A stretch of DNA of 64,000 bases from JAOUEA01 sp963825685. GTDB taxonomy: Bacteria > Actinomycetota > UBA4738 > HRBIN12. Below, piece after piece: positions 16,942-25,204 of this stretch (its first letter is position 1; each line of letters begins with the position of its first letter). The notes under the pieces are model-generated. The model was not told the DNA's origin. It was given only the letters and a program-made list of their open reading frames with translations, and made no database searches. The DNA is taken from the NCBI GenBank assembly GCA_963825685.1, contig CAWGUD010000001.1:38270-102269 (forward strand), given 5' to 3'. A program made the translations under genes and the position numbers.

Positions 16942-17859
16942 GGCGCCGAGCTTACCGCGGCTGCCGCGGCCTCGGGCGAGCCGATCGCGACCGCGCTGGC
17001 GCCGGGCACGACCCGCTTGGCCATCTTCGTGAGCACGTCGCCGGGGCCGCATTCCAGGAACGTGTCCGCGCCGGCCGCGGCGAGTGCCTGGGCGTCCTCC
17101 TGCCACCGCACGGGCGAGATCACATGTCGCTCGAGCAGCGACCGCAGCTCGGCAGGGTCCGACACGAGGGTGCCGCTGACGTTCGCCGCGATCGGGAACG
17201 CGGGCGGCGAGAACTCGAGGGAGGAGAGCTCGTCGAGGATCGGCTGCACGGCCGGCTCCATCAGCGGGGAGTGGAACGCCCCGGCCACGTTGAGGCGCAC
17301 CGCGCGGGTCTTCCGCTCCGCGGCGAGCGCCTCCGCGCGCTCGATCGCCGGCACCGAGCCGCTGATCACCGATTGCACGGGGGAGTTCCGGTTCGCGACG
17401 AGCAGCACGTCGTCGCCGCGGGCCTCGTCGCAGAGCGCCTCGGCGTCGTCGGGGCCGGTGCCCAGCAGCGCGGTCATCGTGCCGGGACGGGCCTCCCCGG
17501 CGCGCTGCATGGCCTCCCCGCGCACGACCACCACGCGCAGCGCCCCCGCGAGCGGCAGCACGCCTGCAGCGACCAGGGCGGAGAACTCGCCCAGCGAGTG
17601 CCCGGCGGCACCGACCACCCCGGTGAGCCCCTCGGCTCTCGAGCACCCGGAACGCGGCGACGCCGCAGGCCAGCAGTGCCGGCTGCACGAACTCTGTCGT
17701 GGCGAGCGCCGCCTCGTCGTGGGCGTTGGCGACCAGGTCGCGCCCCATCGCCTCGCTCGCCTCGTCGATCACCGCGCGCCCTGCCGGGTGTCCGATCCAC
17801 GGGTCCGCCATGCCCTCGAACTGCGAGCCCTGCCCCGGGAAGACCACCGCGACCGTCAT
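16938..17859 (-). CDS. fabD: Malonyl-CoA:ACP transacylase (one frameshift)
   Basis: Moves malonyl from CoA to ACP. GQGSQ lies at the N-terminus, the catalytic serine in AAGHSLGEFSAL, and the histidine in VAGAFHSPLM. The frame breaks near 17638, where one extra C separates VLES from EGLTGVVGAAGHS; corrected length is about 306 residues. This is the first gene of the fab operon. The ATG at 17859 is 7 nt after a TAGGCT -10 box and probably leaderless. The single clean insertion in an essential gene is likely a sequence error. Confidence 0.9.
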
Positions 17860-17866
17860 GGCGCGG

Positions 17867-17872
17867 AGCCTA
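17867..17872 (-). promoter_or_regulatory. -10 box (TAGGCT) of the fab operon
   Basis: TAGGCT on the minus strand ends 7 nt before the fabD ATG. It shares a 98-bp divergent control region with the mreB promoter. Confidence 0.55.
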
Positions 17873-17911
17873 CCGAGGTTGTGACGCCCCCGTGGTTTCG
17901 CCCTCGTGAAG

Positions 17912-17940
17912 TTGCCAGCCCAGGACCCCTCCTGTTGAAT
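17912..17940 (+). promoter_or_regulatory. Candidate sigma-70-type promoter of mreB operon
   Basis: TTGCCA (17912-17917), a 17-bp spacer, then TTGAAT (17935-17940). Transcription would start near 17947, giving a leader of about 10 nt before the mreB ATG. Confidence 0.5.
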
Positions 17941-17957
17941 GGCCTGCGAGTCCCATC

Positions 17958-19040
17958 ATGGCCGAGAGGATTCAACGATCTTCTTCTCCCACGTCCAAGA
18001 ACCAGGGGACGGAGGGTGTACTAGGGTTCCTTGGTCGCGACATGGCCGTCGACCTCGGCACCGCGAACACGCTCGTGTACGTGCGTGGACGCGGCGTCGT
18101 GCTGAACGAGCCGAGCGTCGTCGCGATCAACACCCTGACTGGAGCCATCCTTGCCGTGGGCGCCGAGGCCAAGCGCATGATCGGCCGCACACCCAGCCAC
18201 ATCCAGGCGGTGCGGCCCCTGAAGGACGGCGTGATCGCCGATTTCGACGTCACGGAGAAGATGCTCCGCTACTTCATCCAGAAGGTGCACAAGCGACGCC
18301 TCCTCGCGAAACCGCGCGTGGTCGTCTGCGTCCCGTCGGGTATCACCGGCGTGGAGCAGCGCGCGGTCGAGGAAGCGACGATCGCGGCGGGGTCCCGTCG
18401 CGCCTACATCATCGAGGAGCCCATGGCGGCCGCGATCGGCGCCGGGCTCCCGATCCACGAGCCCACCGGGAACATGGTGGTCGACATCGGGGGCGGCACG
18501 ACCGAGGTCGCCGTGATCTCGCTCGGCGGCGTCGTCACGAGCACGTCGATCCGCATCGGCGGCGACGAGCTCGACGAGGCGATCATCCAGCACGTGAAGA
18601 AGGAGTACTCGCTGCTGCTGGGCGAGCGCACGTCCGAGGCGATCAAGCTCGCGATCGCGAGCGTCTTCCCGATGCCCGAGGAGCTCGTCGCCGAGATCAA
18701 GGGGCGTGACCTCGTCAGCGGCCTGCCGAAGACGATCACGATCACCGCGGAGGAGATCCGCCGCGCGATCGAGGAACCGGTCAACGCCATCATCGACGCC
18801 ATCAAGACCACGCTCGACCGGACACCCCCCGAGCTCTCCGCGGACATCATGGACCGCGGCATCGTGCTCACCGGCGGCGGCGCGCTGCTCCGCGGGCTCG
18901 ACAAGCGCCTGCGACACGAGACCGGCATGCCCGTGCGCATCGCCGACACGCCGCTGCAGGCGGTGGTGCTGGGGTCCGGCAAGTGCCTCGAGGAGTTCGA
19001 GGTGCTGCAGCGGGTCCTGGTGACCCCGTCGCGCCGGTAG
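17958..19040 (+). CDS. mreB: Rod-shape-determining actin-like protein MreB
   Basis: A 360-residue bacterial actin that organises the elongation machinery. Phosphate-1 is DLGTANTLVYVRGRG, phosphate-2 is VVDIGGGTTEVAV, and the adenosine motif is GIVLTGGGALLRGL. The ATG at 17958 adds about 28 residues before the conserved FLGRDMAVDLG; an internal ATG at 18042 would give the minimal protein. First gene of mreB-mreC-mreD-mrdA-rodA, so the cell is probably rod-shaped. Confidence 0.96.
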   Translation: MAERIQRSSSPTSKNQGTEGVLGFLGRDMAVDLGTANTLVYVRGRGVVLNEPSVVAINTLTGAILAVGAEAKRMIGRTPSHIQAVRPLKDGVIADFDVTEKMLRYFIQKVHKRRLLAKPRVVVCVPSGITGVEQRAVEEATIAAGSRRAYIIEEPMAAAIGAGLPIHEPTGNMVVDIGGGTTEVAVISLGGVVTSTSIRIGGDELDEAIIQHVKKEYSLLLGERTSEAIKLAIASVFPMPEELVAEIKGRDLVSGLPKTITITAEEIRRAIEEPVNAIIDAIKTTLDRTPPELSADIMDRGIVLTGGGALLRGLDKRLRHETGMPVRIADTPLQAVVLGSGKCLEEFEVLQRVLVTPSRR

Positions 19041-19045
19041 CCGCC

Positions 19046-19903
19046 GTGGTCACCCGGCAGCGCCCCCGCTCGACGCGGCTCCTGGTGGTCGCCTTGGTCT
19101 CGATCTCCCTCGCGGTGATCACGCTCGACTACCGCCAGGGCGCATCGGGCCCGCTCGCCGGGGTCGGCACCGCGGCGAAGTCCGTGATGGCGCCGATGCA
19201 ACGAGCCGTGACGACGGTGATCGAGCCGGTCGGCGACTTCTTCTCGGGCCTCGCCCATCTGCCCTCCCTCGCCGACGAGAACGAGCGCCTCCAGGAGGAG
19301 AACGACGCCCTCCGCACGCAGATCGCATCCGATGCCTACGAGCAGGAGCAGTACCGAGGGCTCCTGGACCTCATGGAGCTTCGCGGATCGCTCGACCCGA
19401 CGTCGGTGCCGGCCCTCGTGATCGCGAACGGCATCTCGAACTTCGAGTACACGATCACGATCGACAAGGGGTCGAACGCCGGCATCGCGGTCGACCAACC
19501 GGTCGCGACCGGCTTCCCGGGCTCACCGATGCTGGTCGGACGCGTCGTGCAGGTGACCCCGACGTCGTCGGATGTGCGGCTGATCATCGACCGCGACTAC
19601 GCGGTTGCCGCCACCGTCGAAGGCACCGAGGAAGCGGGCCTCGTCGAGGGCCAGGGCGACCAGGACCTGCGGATGAGCCTCGTGGAAGAGGGCACGGTGA
19701 TCGAGGGAGACGAGTCGGTCTTCACGCAGGGGTACGAGGTCAACGGCGAGGCGGGGCTCTATCCGCCCGGCATGCTGATCGGCCAGGTCTCGCGGACCAT
19801 CGAGGCCGAGAACGTCACGCAGCAGTACGTGGAGGTGCGTCCGGCCGTCGACTTCGAGACGCTGCAGTTCGTGCTCGTGCTGCAGGCGAGGACGGAGGCG
19901 TGA
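19046..19903 (+). CDS. mreC: Rod-shape-determining protein MreC
   Basis: 285 residues from a GTG start at 19046, five bases after the mreB stop. One membrane anchor near the N-terminus (LLVVALVSISLAVITL) is followed by a coiled coil (DENERLQEENDALRTQI) and the beta-barrel domain outside the membrane. It scaffolds PBP2 and MreD in the elongasome. An upstream in-frame start would run into mreB and is not needed. Confidence 0.93.
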   Translation: MVTRQRPRSTRLLVVALVSISLAVITLDYRQGASGPLAGVGTAAKSVMAPMQRAVTTVIEPVGDFFSGLAHLPSLADENERLQEENDALRTQIASDAYEQEQYRGLLDLMELRGSLDPTSVPALVIANGISNFEYTITIDKGSNAGIAVDQPVATGFPGSPMLVGRVVQVTPTSSDVRLIIDRDYAVAATVEGTEEAGLVEGQGDQDLRMSLVEEGTVIEGDESVFTQGYEVNGEAGLYPPGMLIGQVSRTIEAENVTQQYVEVRPAVDFETLQFVLVLQARTEA

Positions 19904-19907
19904 GCCG

Positions 19908-20417
19908 ATGACCCGACGTGTGCTCGTGACGATCGTCGTCATCGTGACCGCCCTGCTGCTGCAGTCGACGCTGTTCTGGAACCTGAAGCTCCTCGGGGTG
20001 CGGCCTGAGCTGATGTACCTCATCACGATCGTGATCGCGATCCTCGAGGGGCCGAACGAGGGTGCGGTCACCGGGTTCGCGGCAGGGCTCGCGCAGGACT
20101 TCTTGTTGAACCAGCCCAAGGGCATCACGGCGCTCACGCTCACGCTGGTCGGCTACGCGGCCGGCCTCGCTCGCCAGTACATCGTCTCCCCGTCGCCTTT
20201 GTTGCCCATGATCCTGGTGGGAGTGGGCACGGCGGCGGGCATCGCGTTCTACCAGGTCGTGGCCTTCCTCCTGGGTCAGCTCGAGGAGACGTTCTCCTAT
20301 GCGATCCGCGTGACCCTGCTGACCGCGCTCTACAACGCGATCCTCACGCCGATCGTGTACCCGCTGCTGCGCCGGGTGATCGAGGGGTCGAGGCCGACGA
20401 GGGTGGTGCGGTTCTAG
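19908..20417 (+). CDS. mreD: Rod-shape-determining protein MreD
   Basis: A 169-residue polytopic membrane protein with five to six hydrophobic helices and the MreD hallmark GPNEGAVTGFAAGLAQDFLL. It starts four bases after mreC and its stop is directly followed by the mrdA ATG. Confidence 0.92.
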   Translation: MTRRVLVTIVVIVTALLLQSTLFWNLKLLGVRPELMYLITIVIAILEGPNEGAVTGFAAGLAQDFLLNQPKGITALTLTLVGYAAGLARQYIVSPSPLLPMILVGVGTAAGIAFYQVVAFLLGQLEETFSYAIRVTLLTALYNAILTPIVYPLLRRVIEGSRPTRVVRF

Positions 20418-22411
20418 ATGGAGAAGAGCTCGGCCCGCCTCAAGGTGTTCGCGATCCTCGTGCTCGTGATGTTCGCTGCGCTCTCGACCCGATTGTGGTT
20501 CCTGCAGGTGCTCGCGACGCAGGTCTACGCCGAGGAGGCCCAGAACAACGGTGTGCGATCGGTCGCGATCGACGCGCTCCGCGGCCAGATCTGGACCGAG
20601 GACCAGTACGGCAAGCCCAACGGGAAGCCGCTCGTTCAGAACCGAAGCAGCCTCGAGGTCCGGGTCGACAAGCAGGAGCTCGAGGAGAGCGGCGTGGCCG
20701 AGCAGGTGCTGGGCGAGCTCTCGGCGATGCTCGACATCCCCGTCAAGCAGATCCGTCGTGACCTCGAGAGCAAGCTCTACTTCGACTACCAGCCCAAGCC
20801 CGTCGCCGAGTTCGTGGACGAGGAGGTCGCGTTCGCGATCCGGGAGCGGCAGGAGGACTTCCCCGGGGTGCAGGTGCGCAATGCGAGCGTGCGTGAGTAC
20901 CCGATGGGGACGACGGCCTCGCACATGGTCGGCTGGGTCGGGCAGGTGCAGCGTGCCCAGCTCGAGCAGGACGAGTTCCCGACCTGCGACGGGTCGGGCC
21001 CGAACGCACGGTGCTACGGGCCGAACGACCTGGCCGGTCAGACCGGCCTCGAGGTGCAGTACGAGAAGTGGCTGCGCGGCAGGAAGGGCTTCCAGCGCTA
21101 CGTCGTGAACTCCGACGGAGAGCGCATCCGCGATCTCGGCGGCCAGCAGCCCACGCCCGGCGGCGATCTCGTGCTCACGATCGACAGCGAGTGGCAGCGA
21201 GCGGCGGAGGGGTACCTCGAGGAGAGCATCCTGCGCACGAGGCAGGTCTTCGACGAGGACAGCGGCACCTACTTCAAGGCGGACGCGGGCGTCGTGATCG
21301 TGCTGGACGTCGAGACGGGCGGGCTGAAGGCGATGGCGTCGTGGCCGGACTACGACCCCCGGTGGTTCGTGCGCGGCCTGAAGCGCGATGAGGTCTGCTA
21401 CCTGGGCCTCAACGAGAAGTGCTCCGGCGCAGACAAGGTGGCCCCATTGCTGAACCGCGCGTACCAGGAGGTCTACTCCCGGGCTCGACGTTCAAGCCGT
21501 TCACGGCCCTCGCGGCGGTCAAGGAGGGCTACGCGGATCTCGGCACGTGGCTACGCGTGCCCGTCCGAGTACGTCCATCCGGGAGACGAGTCGGGGGCGT
21601 CGTTCTCGAACTGGTCGACGCCAGGACCTGTTCCGCGGCAACCTCGCGGAGCACCTGATCATCTCGTGTGACACGAGCTTCTACGAGTGGGGCTCCGACT
21701 TCTGGTTCCGATACCAGAACGACCAGCTCGGCGAGGACAACGAGCCGCTGCAGAAGCACCTCCGCGCCTGGGGCTTCGAGAAGCCGACGGGGGTCGACCT
21801 GCCGGGGGAGGCGAGCGGCTTCCTGCCGGACGCCGAGTGGGGGAACGCGGACGAGCAGAAGGATCTGTTCGGTCAAGGCGGCTGGAACCCGGGTGGCTAC
21901 ATCCTCACGATGATCGGCTCGGGGTACATGTCGGTCACGCCCCTGCAGCTCGCGACCGCGTACGGCGCGATCGCGAACGAAGGTCACCTGTGCCGTCCTC
22001 ACGTCGTCGATCGCGTGATGGCGAGCGACGGCGAGACCGAGTTGAAGAAGGTCAACGGCCAGTGCGACCGCACCGTGCCCTACTCGCAGGCCGAGCTCGA
22101 CTACATCCGCAACGCCCTGACCCAGGTGCCCATGCGGGGCACGGCCCGCGCTGCCGTTCCTCGGGTTCCCGCTCGCGGAGATCCCGGTCGCGGGCAAGAC
22201 CGGCACCGCGTTCCGGGGTGATCAGTTCCAGGACACGTCGTGGTTCGCCGCGATGGTGCCGGCGAACGACCCGAAGTACGTGGTCGTGGCGATGGTGGAA
22301 CAGGCCGGCTTCGGCTCCGACGTCGCGGCGCCGCTCGTGCGTCGCATGATCGAGACGATGTACGGCATCGAGTCGGACGCGCCGGTCATCACCCAGACGG
22401 GGCAGGACTGA
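20418..22411 (+). CDS. mrdA: Penicillin-binding protein 2, elongasome transpeptidase (four frameshifts)
   Basis: A class B PBP that cross-links lateral-wall peptidoglycan together with RodA. An N-terminal membrane anchor is followed by the PBP dimerisation domain and the transpeptidase domain. All three active-site motifs are seen: SxxK in PGSTFKPF, SCD in IISCDTSFYEWG, and KTGT in VAGKTGTA. The frame breaks at about 21489 (one C missing from a C-run), 21549, 21625 and 22150 (one extra base each). Corrected length is 663 residues. The stop overlaps the rodA ATG (TGATG). Four indels in an operon gene that should be essential imply sequence errors in the transpeptidase half. Confidence 0.88.
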
Positions 22412-23562
22412 TGGACGTCGTCGCGGGTCGCGTCTGGGCCGACGAACGACGGCCGATCCGCCACCTCGATCCGATGCTGCTGATCGTGACGGCGGCGCTC
22501 GTGGTGATCGGCCTGTTCGCGATCTACTCGGCCACGAGCCAGACGCTGCGCGCCGACGGGTTCGACCCGTTCTCCCGGGTGAACAAGCAGGTGGTCACCG
22601 CCGTGCTCGGCCTCGTGCTGCTCCTCGTGATGGCGACGTTCGACTACCGGTTCCTCAAGGTCTACGCGGGGTTCATCTACGGGGCGACGCTCGTGGGGCT
22701 GCTGCTGCTGCGCATCCCCGGGCTCGCGGCGAGCGAGACCGGTACGAGCAACTACATCAACATCCCGGGGGTCAGCCTGCTCCAGATCAGCCCGTCGGAG
22801 TTCGCGAAGATCGGCCTGATCGTGATCCTCGCGGCGATGCTCTCGGAGCTGCGGTCGCCGGTGCCGACCGTGCCCGACCTCGTGCGGGTGATCGGGGTGG
22901 CCGGCGTGACGATGCTGCTCGTGTTCGTGAACGTCGAGATCGGCACCACGATCGTGCTCGCGGCGATCACGGTCGGCGTGCTGGTCGTGGCCGGCACCCA
23001 GGCGAAGCACCTGATCGCGCTCGCGGTCGCCACGATCGTGCTGATCGCGCTGGCGTTCCAGATGAACGTCGTCGAGGAGTACCAGGTCGAGCGGCTGCTC
23101 ACGGTCTTCGACTCCGGCTCGGTCAGCGAGGACGCCCGCTACAACCTCGAGCAGTCGGTGATCGCCGTGGGCTCGGGCGGCATGTTCGGGCGCGGCTTCC
23201 TGCAGGGTTCGCAGACCAACCTCGACTACGTGCCCGAGCAGCACACCGACTTCATCTTCACGGTGGTGGGGGAGGAGTTCGGTTTCTTCGGCTCGGCGTT
23301 CGTGCTGGCGCTGTTCGCGCTGCTGCTCTGGCGGGCGATCCGCATCGCGTACCTGTCGAAGGACTCGTTCGGGACCTACCTCGCCACCGGGGTCGCGTCG
23401 ATGTTCGCGATCCAGATCTTCGTGAACGTGGGCATGGTGATCGGCATCATGCCGATCACCGGCATCCCGCTGCCGTTCCTGAGCTACGGGGGCACGGCGA
23501 TGCTCGTGAACTTCGCGGCGATCGGCATCCTGTTGAACGTGCACATGCGCCGGTTCAAGTGA
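22411..23562 (+). CDS. rodA: Peptidoglycan glycosyltransferase RodA (SEDS family)
   Basis: A 383-residue polytopic SEDS protein that polymerises lipid II, paired with PBP2. Typical motifs are the NYINIPGVSLLQISPSEFAK loop and the C-terminal MPITGIPLPFLSYGGTAML. About ten membrane helices. The ATG at 22411 overlaps the mrdA stop. The last 8 bp overlap the convergent kinase gene. Confidence 0.95.
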   Translation: MDVVAGRVWADERRPIRHLDPMLLIVTAALVVIGLFAIYSATSQTLRADGFDPFSRVNKQVVTAVLGLVLLLVMATFDYRFLKVYAGFIYGATLVGLLLLRIPGLAASETGTSNYINIPGVSLLQISPSEFAKIGLIVILAAMLSELRSPVPTVPDLVRVIGVAGVTMLLVFVNVEIGTTIVLAAITVGVLVVAGTQAKHLIALAVATIVLIALAFQMNVVEEYQVERLLTVFDSGSVSEDARYNLEQSVIAVGSGGMFGRGFLQGSQTNLDYVPEQHTDFIFTVVGEEFGFFGSAFVLALFALLLWRAIRIAYLSKDSFGTYLATGVASMFAIQIFVNVGMVIGIMPITGIPLPFLSYGGTAMLVNFAAIGILLNVHMRRFK

Positions 23563-24733
23563 CCGGGCGCGTCACGACCCACAGGAACGTCGAGCCCTCG
23601 GGCCCCGTCGACTCGAGCAGCACGTCGCCGTCCATCGCGTTGGCCGACATGCGCGCCAGCGTGAGGCCGAGCCCGACGCCCTGATGGGTGCGGGTGTTGA
23701 GCCGCTCCGCCTGCTCGAGCGGCTCGAAGATGCGGTGCATCGCCTCTGGGTCGATGCCGTCCCCGCGGTCGGTGATCCGCACCTCGGGCCCCGACGCGCC
23801 GAGGGTCACGGCGACCACGACCGGAGCGTCGGCGGGGGAGAACGCCAGCGCGTTCTCGACGAGCTCCTCGATCACGCGGTGGGCGGCGGTCCGGTTCAGG
23901 CTCGCCATCGCGGGGCCCTCGGGAGCCTCGATCACGACCCTGTCGCGTCCCTCGGCGACCTCGCGCGCCACCTGCACCACGTCGGCCCACTCGGTGAGCC
24001 CGGCCTCGACGGCGGCCTCGAACCGATGGACGAGCCGTGCCAGGCCGTTCGCGCGGTCGACGAGGCTCTCGAGGATCGCGCCACGGTCTTCCTGAGGCGC
24101 GGTTCCCTTGGCCAGCGTCTGTGCCATACCGAGGATCACGGTGACGGGCGTGCGGAGCTCGTGGCCGAGGCGTGAGATCAGTTCGTGCCGCCGCGCCGCC
24201 CGCTCGAGCAGCGCCTCCTGGGCGATCTCGAGCTGCCGGGTGCGCCGTCGCTCCCGCTCGAGCGCCTCGGTGAGCTCCTCGATCACGGTCGGCGTGACCT
24301 CGGGGGAGAGCACGCCTCCGCCCGTGACGGCCTGGCGGACCGCGTAGAGGATCTCGTCGCCGTCGCTGTCCTTCAGCACGTAGCCGGAGGCCCCCGCCAC
24401 GAGCATGTCGCGCACCGCGCGCTGGTCCTCGGAGCCGGTCAGGGCCACGATGCCGAGCGACGGGAACCGGGTCTTCAGCTCGCGGGTGGTCTCGATGCCG
24501 TCCATCTCGGGCATGCGGACGTCCATCAGCACCACGTCGGGGTCGAGTCCCCCGATCATCGCGAGCGCCTCCACGCCGTTGGGCGCCTGTCCGACGACCG
24601 TCATCTCCTCGGTGTCGAGCAGCATCGCCAGTGATTCGCGGAACCCGTCGTTGTCGTCGACGAGCAGCACCCGGACCCGAGGCATGGCCGAGGGAAGGGT
24701 CGCCACGTTGGCGGGGAAGGCCATGTTGCTCAT
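23555..24733 (-). CDS. Receiver-histidine kinase hybrid
   Basis: 392 residues in one polypeptide. A CheY-like receiver domain (about residues 18-140; phosphoacceptor D71 in VVLMDVRMPEMDG, LKDS conserved Lys) resembles those of NarL/LuxR response regulators. A coiled-coil linker (ELTEALERERRRTRQLEIA) leads to a HisKA domain with H191 in RLGHELRTP. The HATPase domain has ELVENALAFSP, DRGDGID and GVGLGLTL. No sensor or membrane segment is present, so the protein is cytosolic. Inputs probably come by phosphorylation of the N-terminal receiver. An internal ATG at 24685 (MPRVRVLLVDDN) is an alternative start. The partner is unknown. Confidence 0.85.
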   Translation of the reverse strand: MSNMAFPANVATLPSAMPRVRVLLVDDNDGFRESLAMLLDTEEMTVVGQAPNGVEALAMIGGLDPDVVLMDVRMPEMDGIETTRELKTRFPSLGIVALTGSEDQRAVRDMLVAGASGYVLKDSDGDEILYAVRQAVTGGGVLSPEVTPTVIEELTEALERERRRTRQLEIAQEALLERAARRHELISRLGHELRTPVTVILGMAQTLAKGTAPQEDRGAILESLVDRANGLARLVHRFEAAVEAGLTEWADVVQVAREVAEGRDRVVIEAPEGPAMASLNRTAAHRVIEELVENALAFSPADAPVVVAVTLGASGPEVRITDRGDGIDPEAMHRIFEPLEQAERLNTRTHQGVGLGLTLARMSANAMDGDVLLESTGPEGSTFLWVVTRPVT

Positions 24734-24902
24734 GCAGGAAGTGTCGGCAGGTTCGGCGTACGGCGGTATCCAGCCAACGCCGGGTTCCCCCCGGGGGACA
24801 CGGCCCTGTTCAACTGGTCCAGAGGGACTAGGCCGCTGCCACGGGCGGGGGTCCGAGCGGCCGTTTCGCGCGCGGGTCCCCCGTTCGCCCCGGCCGCGCT
24901 GC

Positions 24903-24908
24903 TATGCT
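24903..24908 (+). promoter_or_regulatory. Candidate -10 box (TATGCT) of the rne leader transcript
   Basis: TATGCT is the best -10 match upstream of rne. It would give a leader of about 290 nt. No convincing -35 is seen. Confidence 0.35.
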
Positions 24909-25112
24909 CCTGCCCAGACGTTCCCGTTCAGGGCCGGATCCACGGTCTGAGCGGGTTTCCATGAGTCGAGGAGGCGCGCGACCGCCGCCCGGCCGTACCA
25001 GGCCAGGAGCGCGGACCGCGAGCGCCGGACAAGGACGTAACGGGTGCGCGATCTCGCGCGAGGCCCGGCGCGCGGCACCGACCGCAGCGCGGGCACCGAC
25101 ACCACCACATCG

Positions 25113-25199
25113 CCGAGCACGGCGCGTTCCATGCGCGTGCGGCTCGGTGGTTGCGTCCCCACCGGTCTCAGCGCGCCCTCTCGCATCGACCGAGAGGAG
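25113..25199 (+). promoter_or_regulatory. Structured rne 5' leader with Shine-Dalgarno-sequestering hairpin
   Basis: Three stems can be drawn. CCGAGC (25113-25118) pairs with GCTCGG (25142-25147). CGGTGG (25145-25150) pairs with CCACCG (25159-25164). CCTCTCG (25177-25183) pairs with CGAGAGG (25191-25197), which buries the GAGAGGAG ribosome-binding site. The first two overlap at 25145-25147, so they exclude each other. CTCGGT (25143-25148) could also pair with ACCGAG (25189-25194). The rest of the gene-free stretch from 24734 shows no convincing coding sequence. Confidence 0.45.
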
Positions 25200-25204
25200 T
25201 AACC

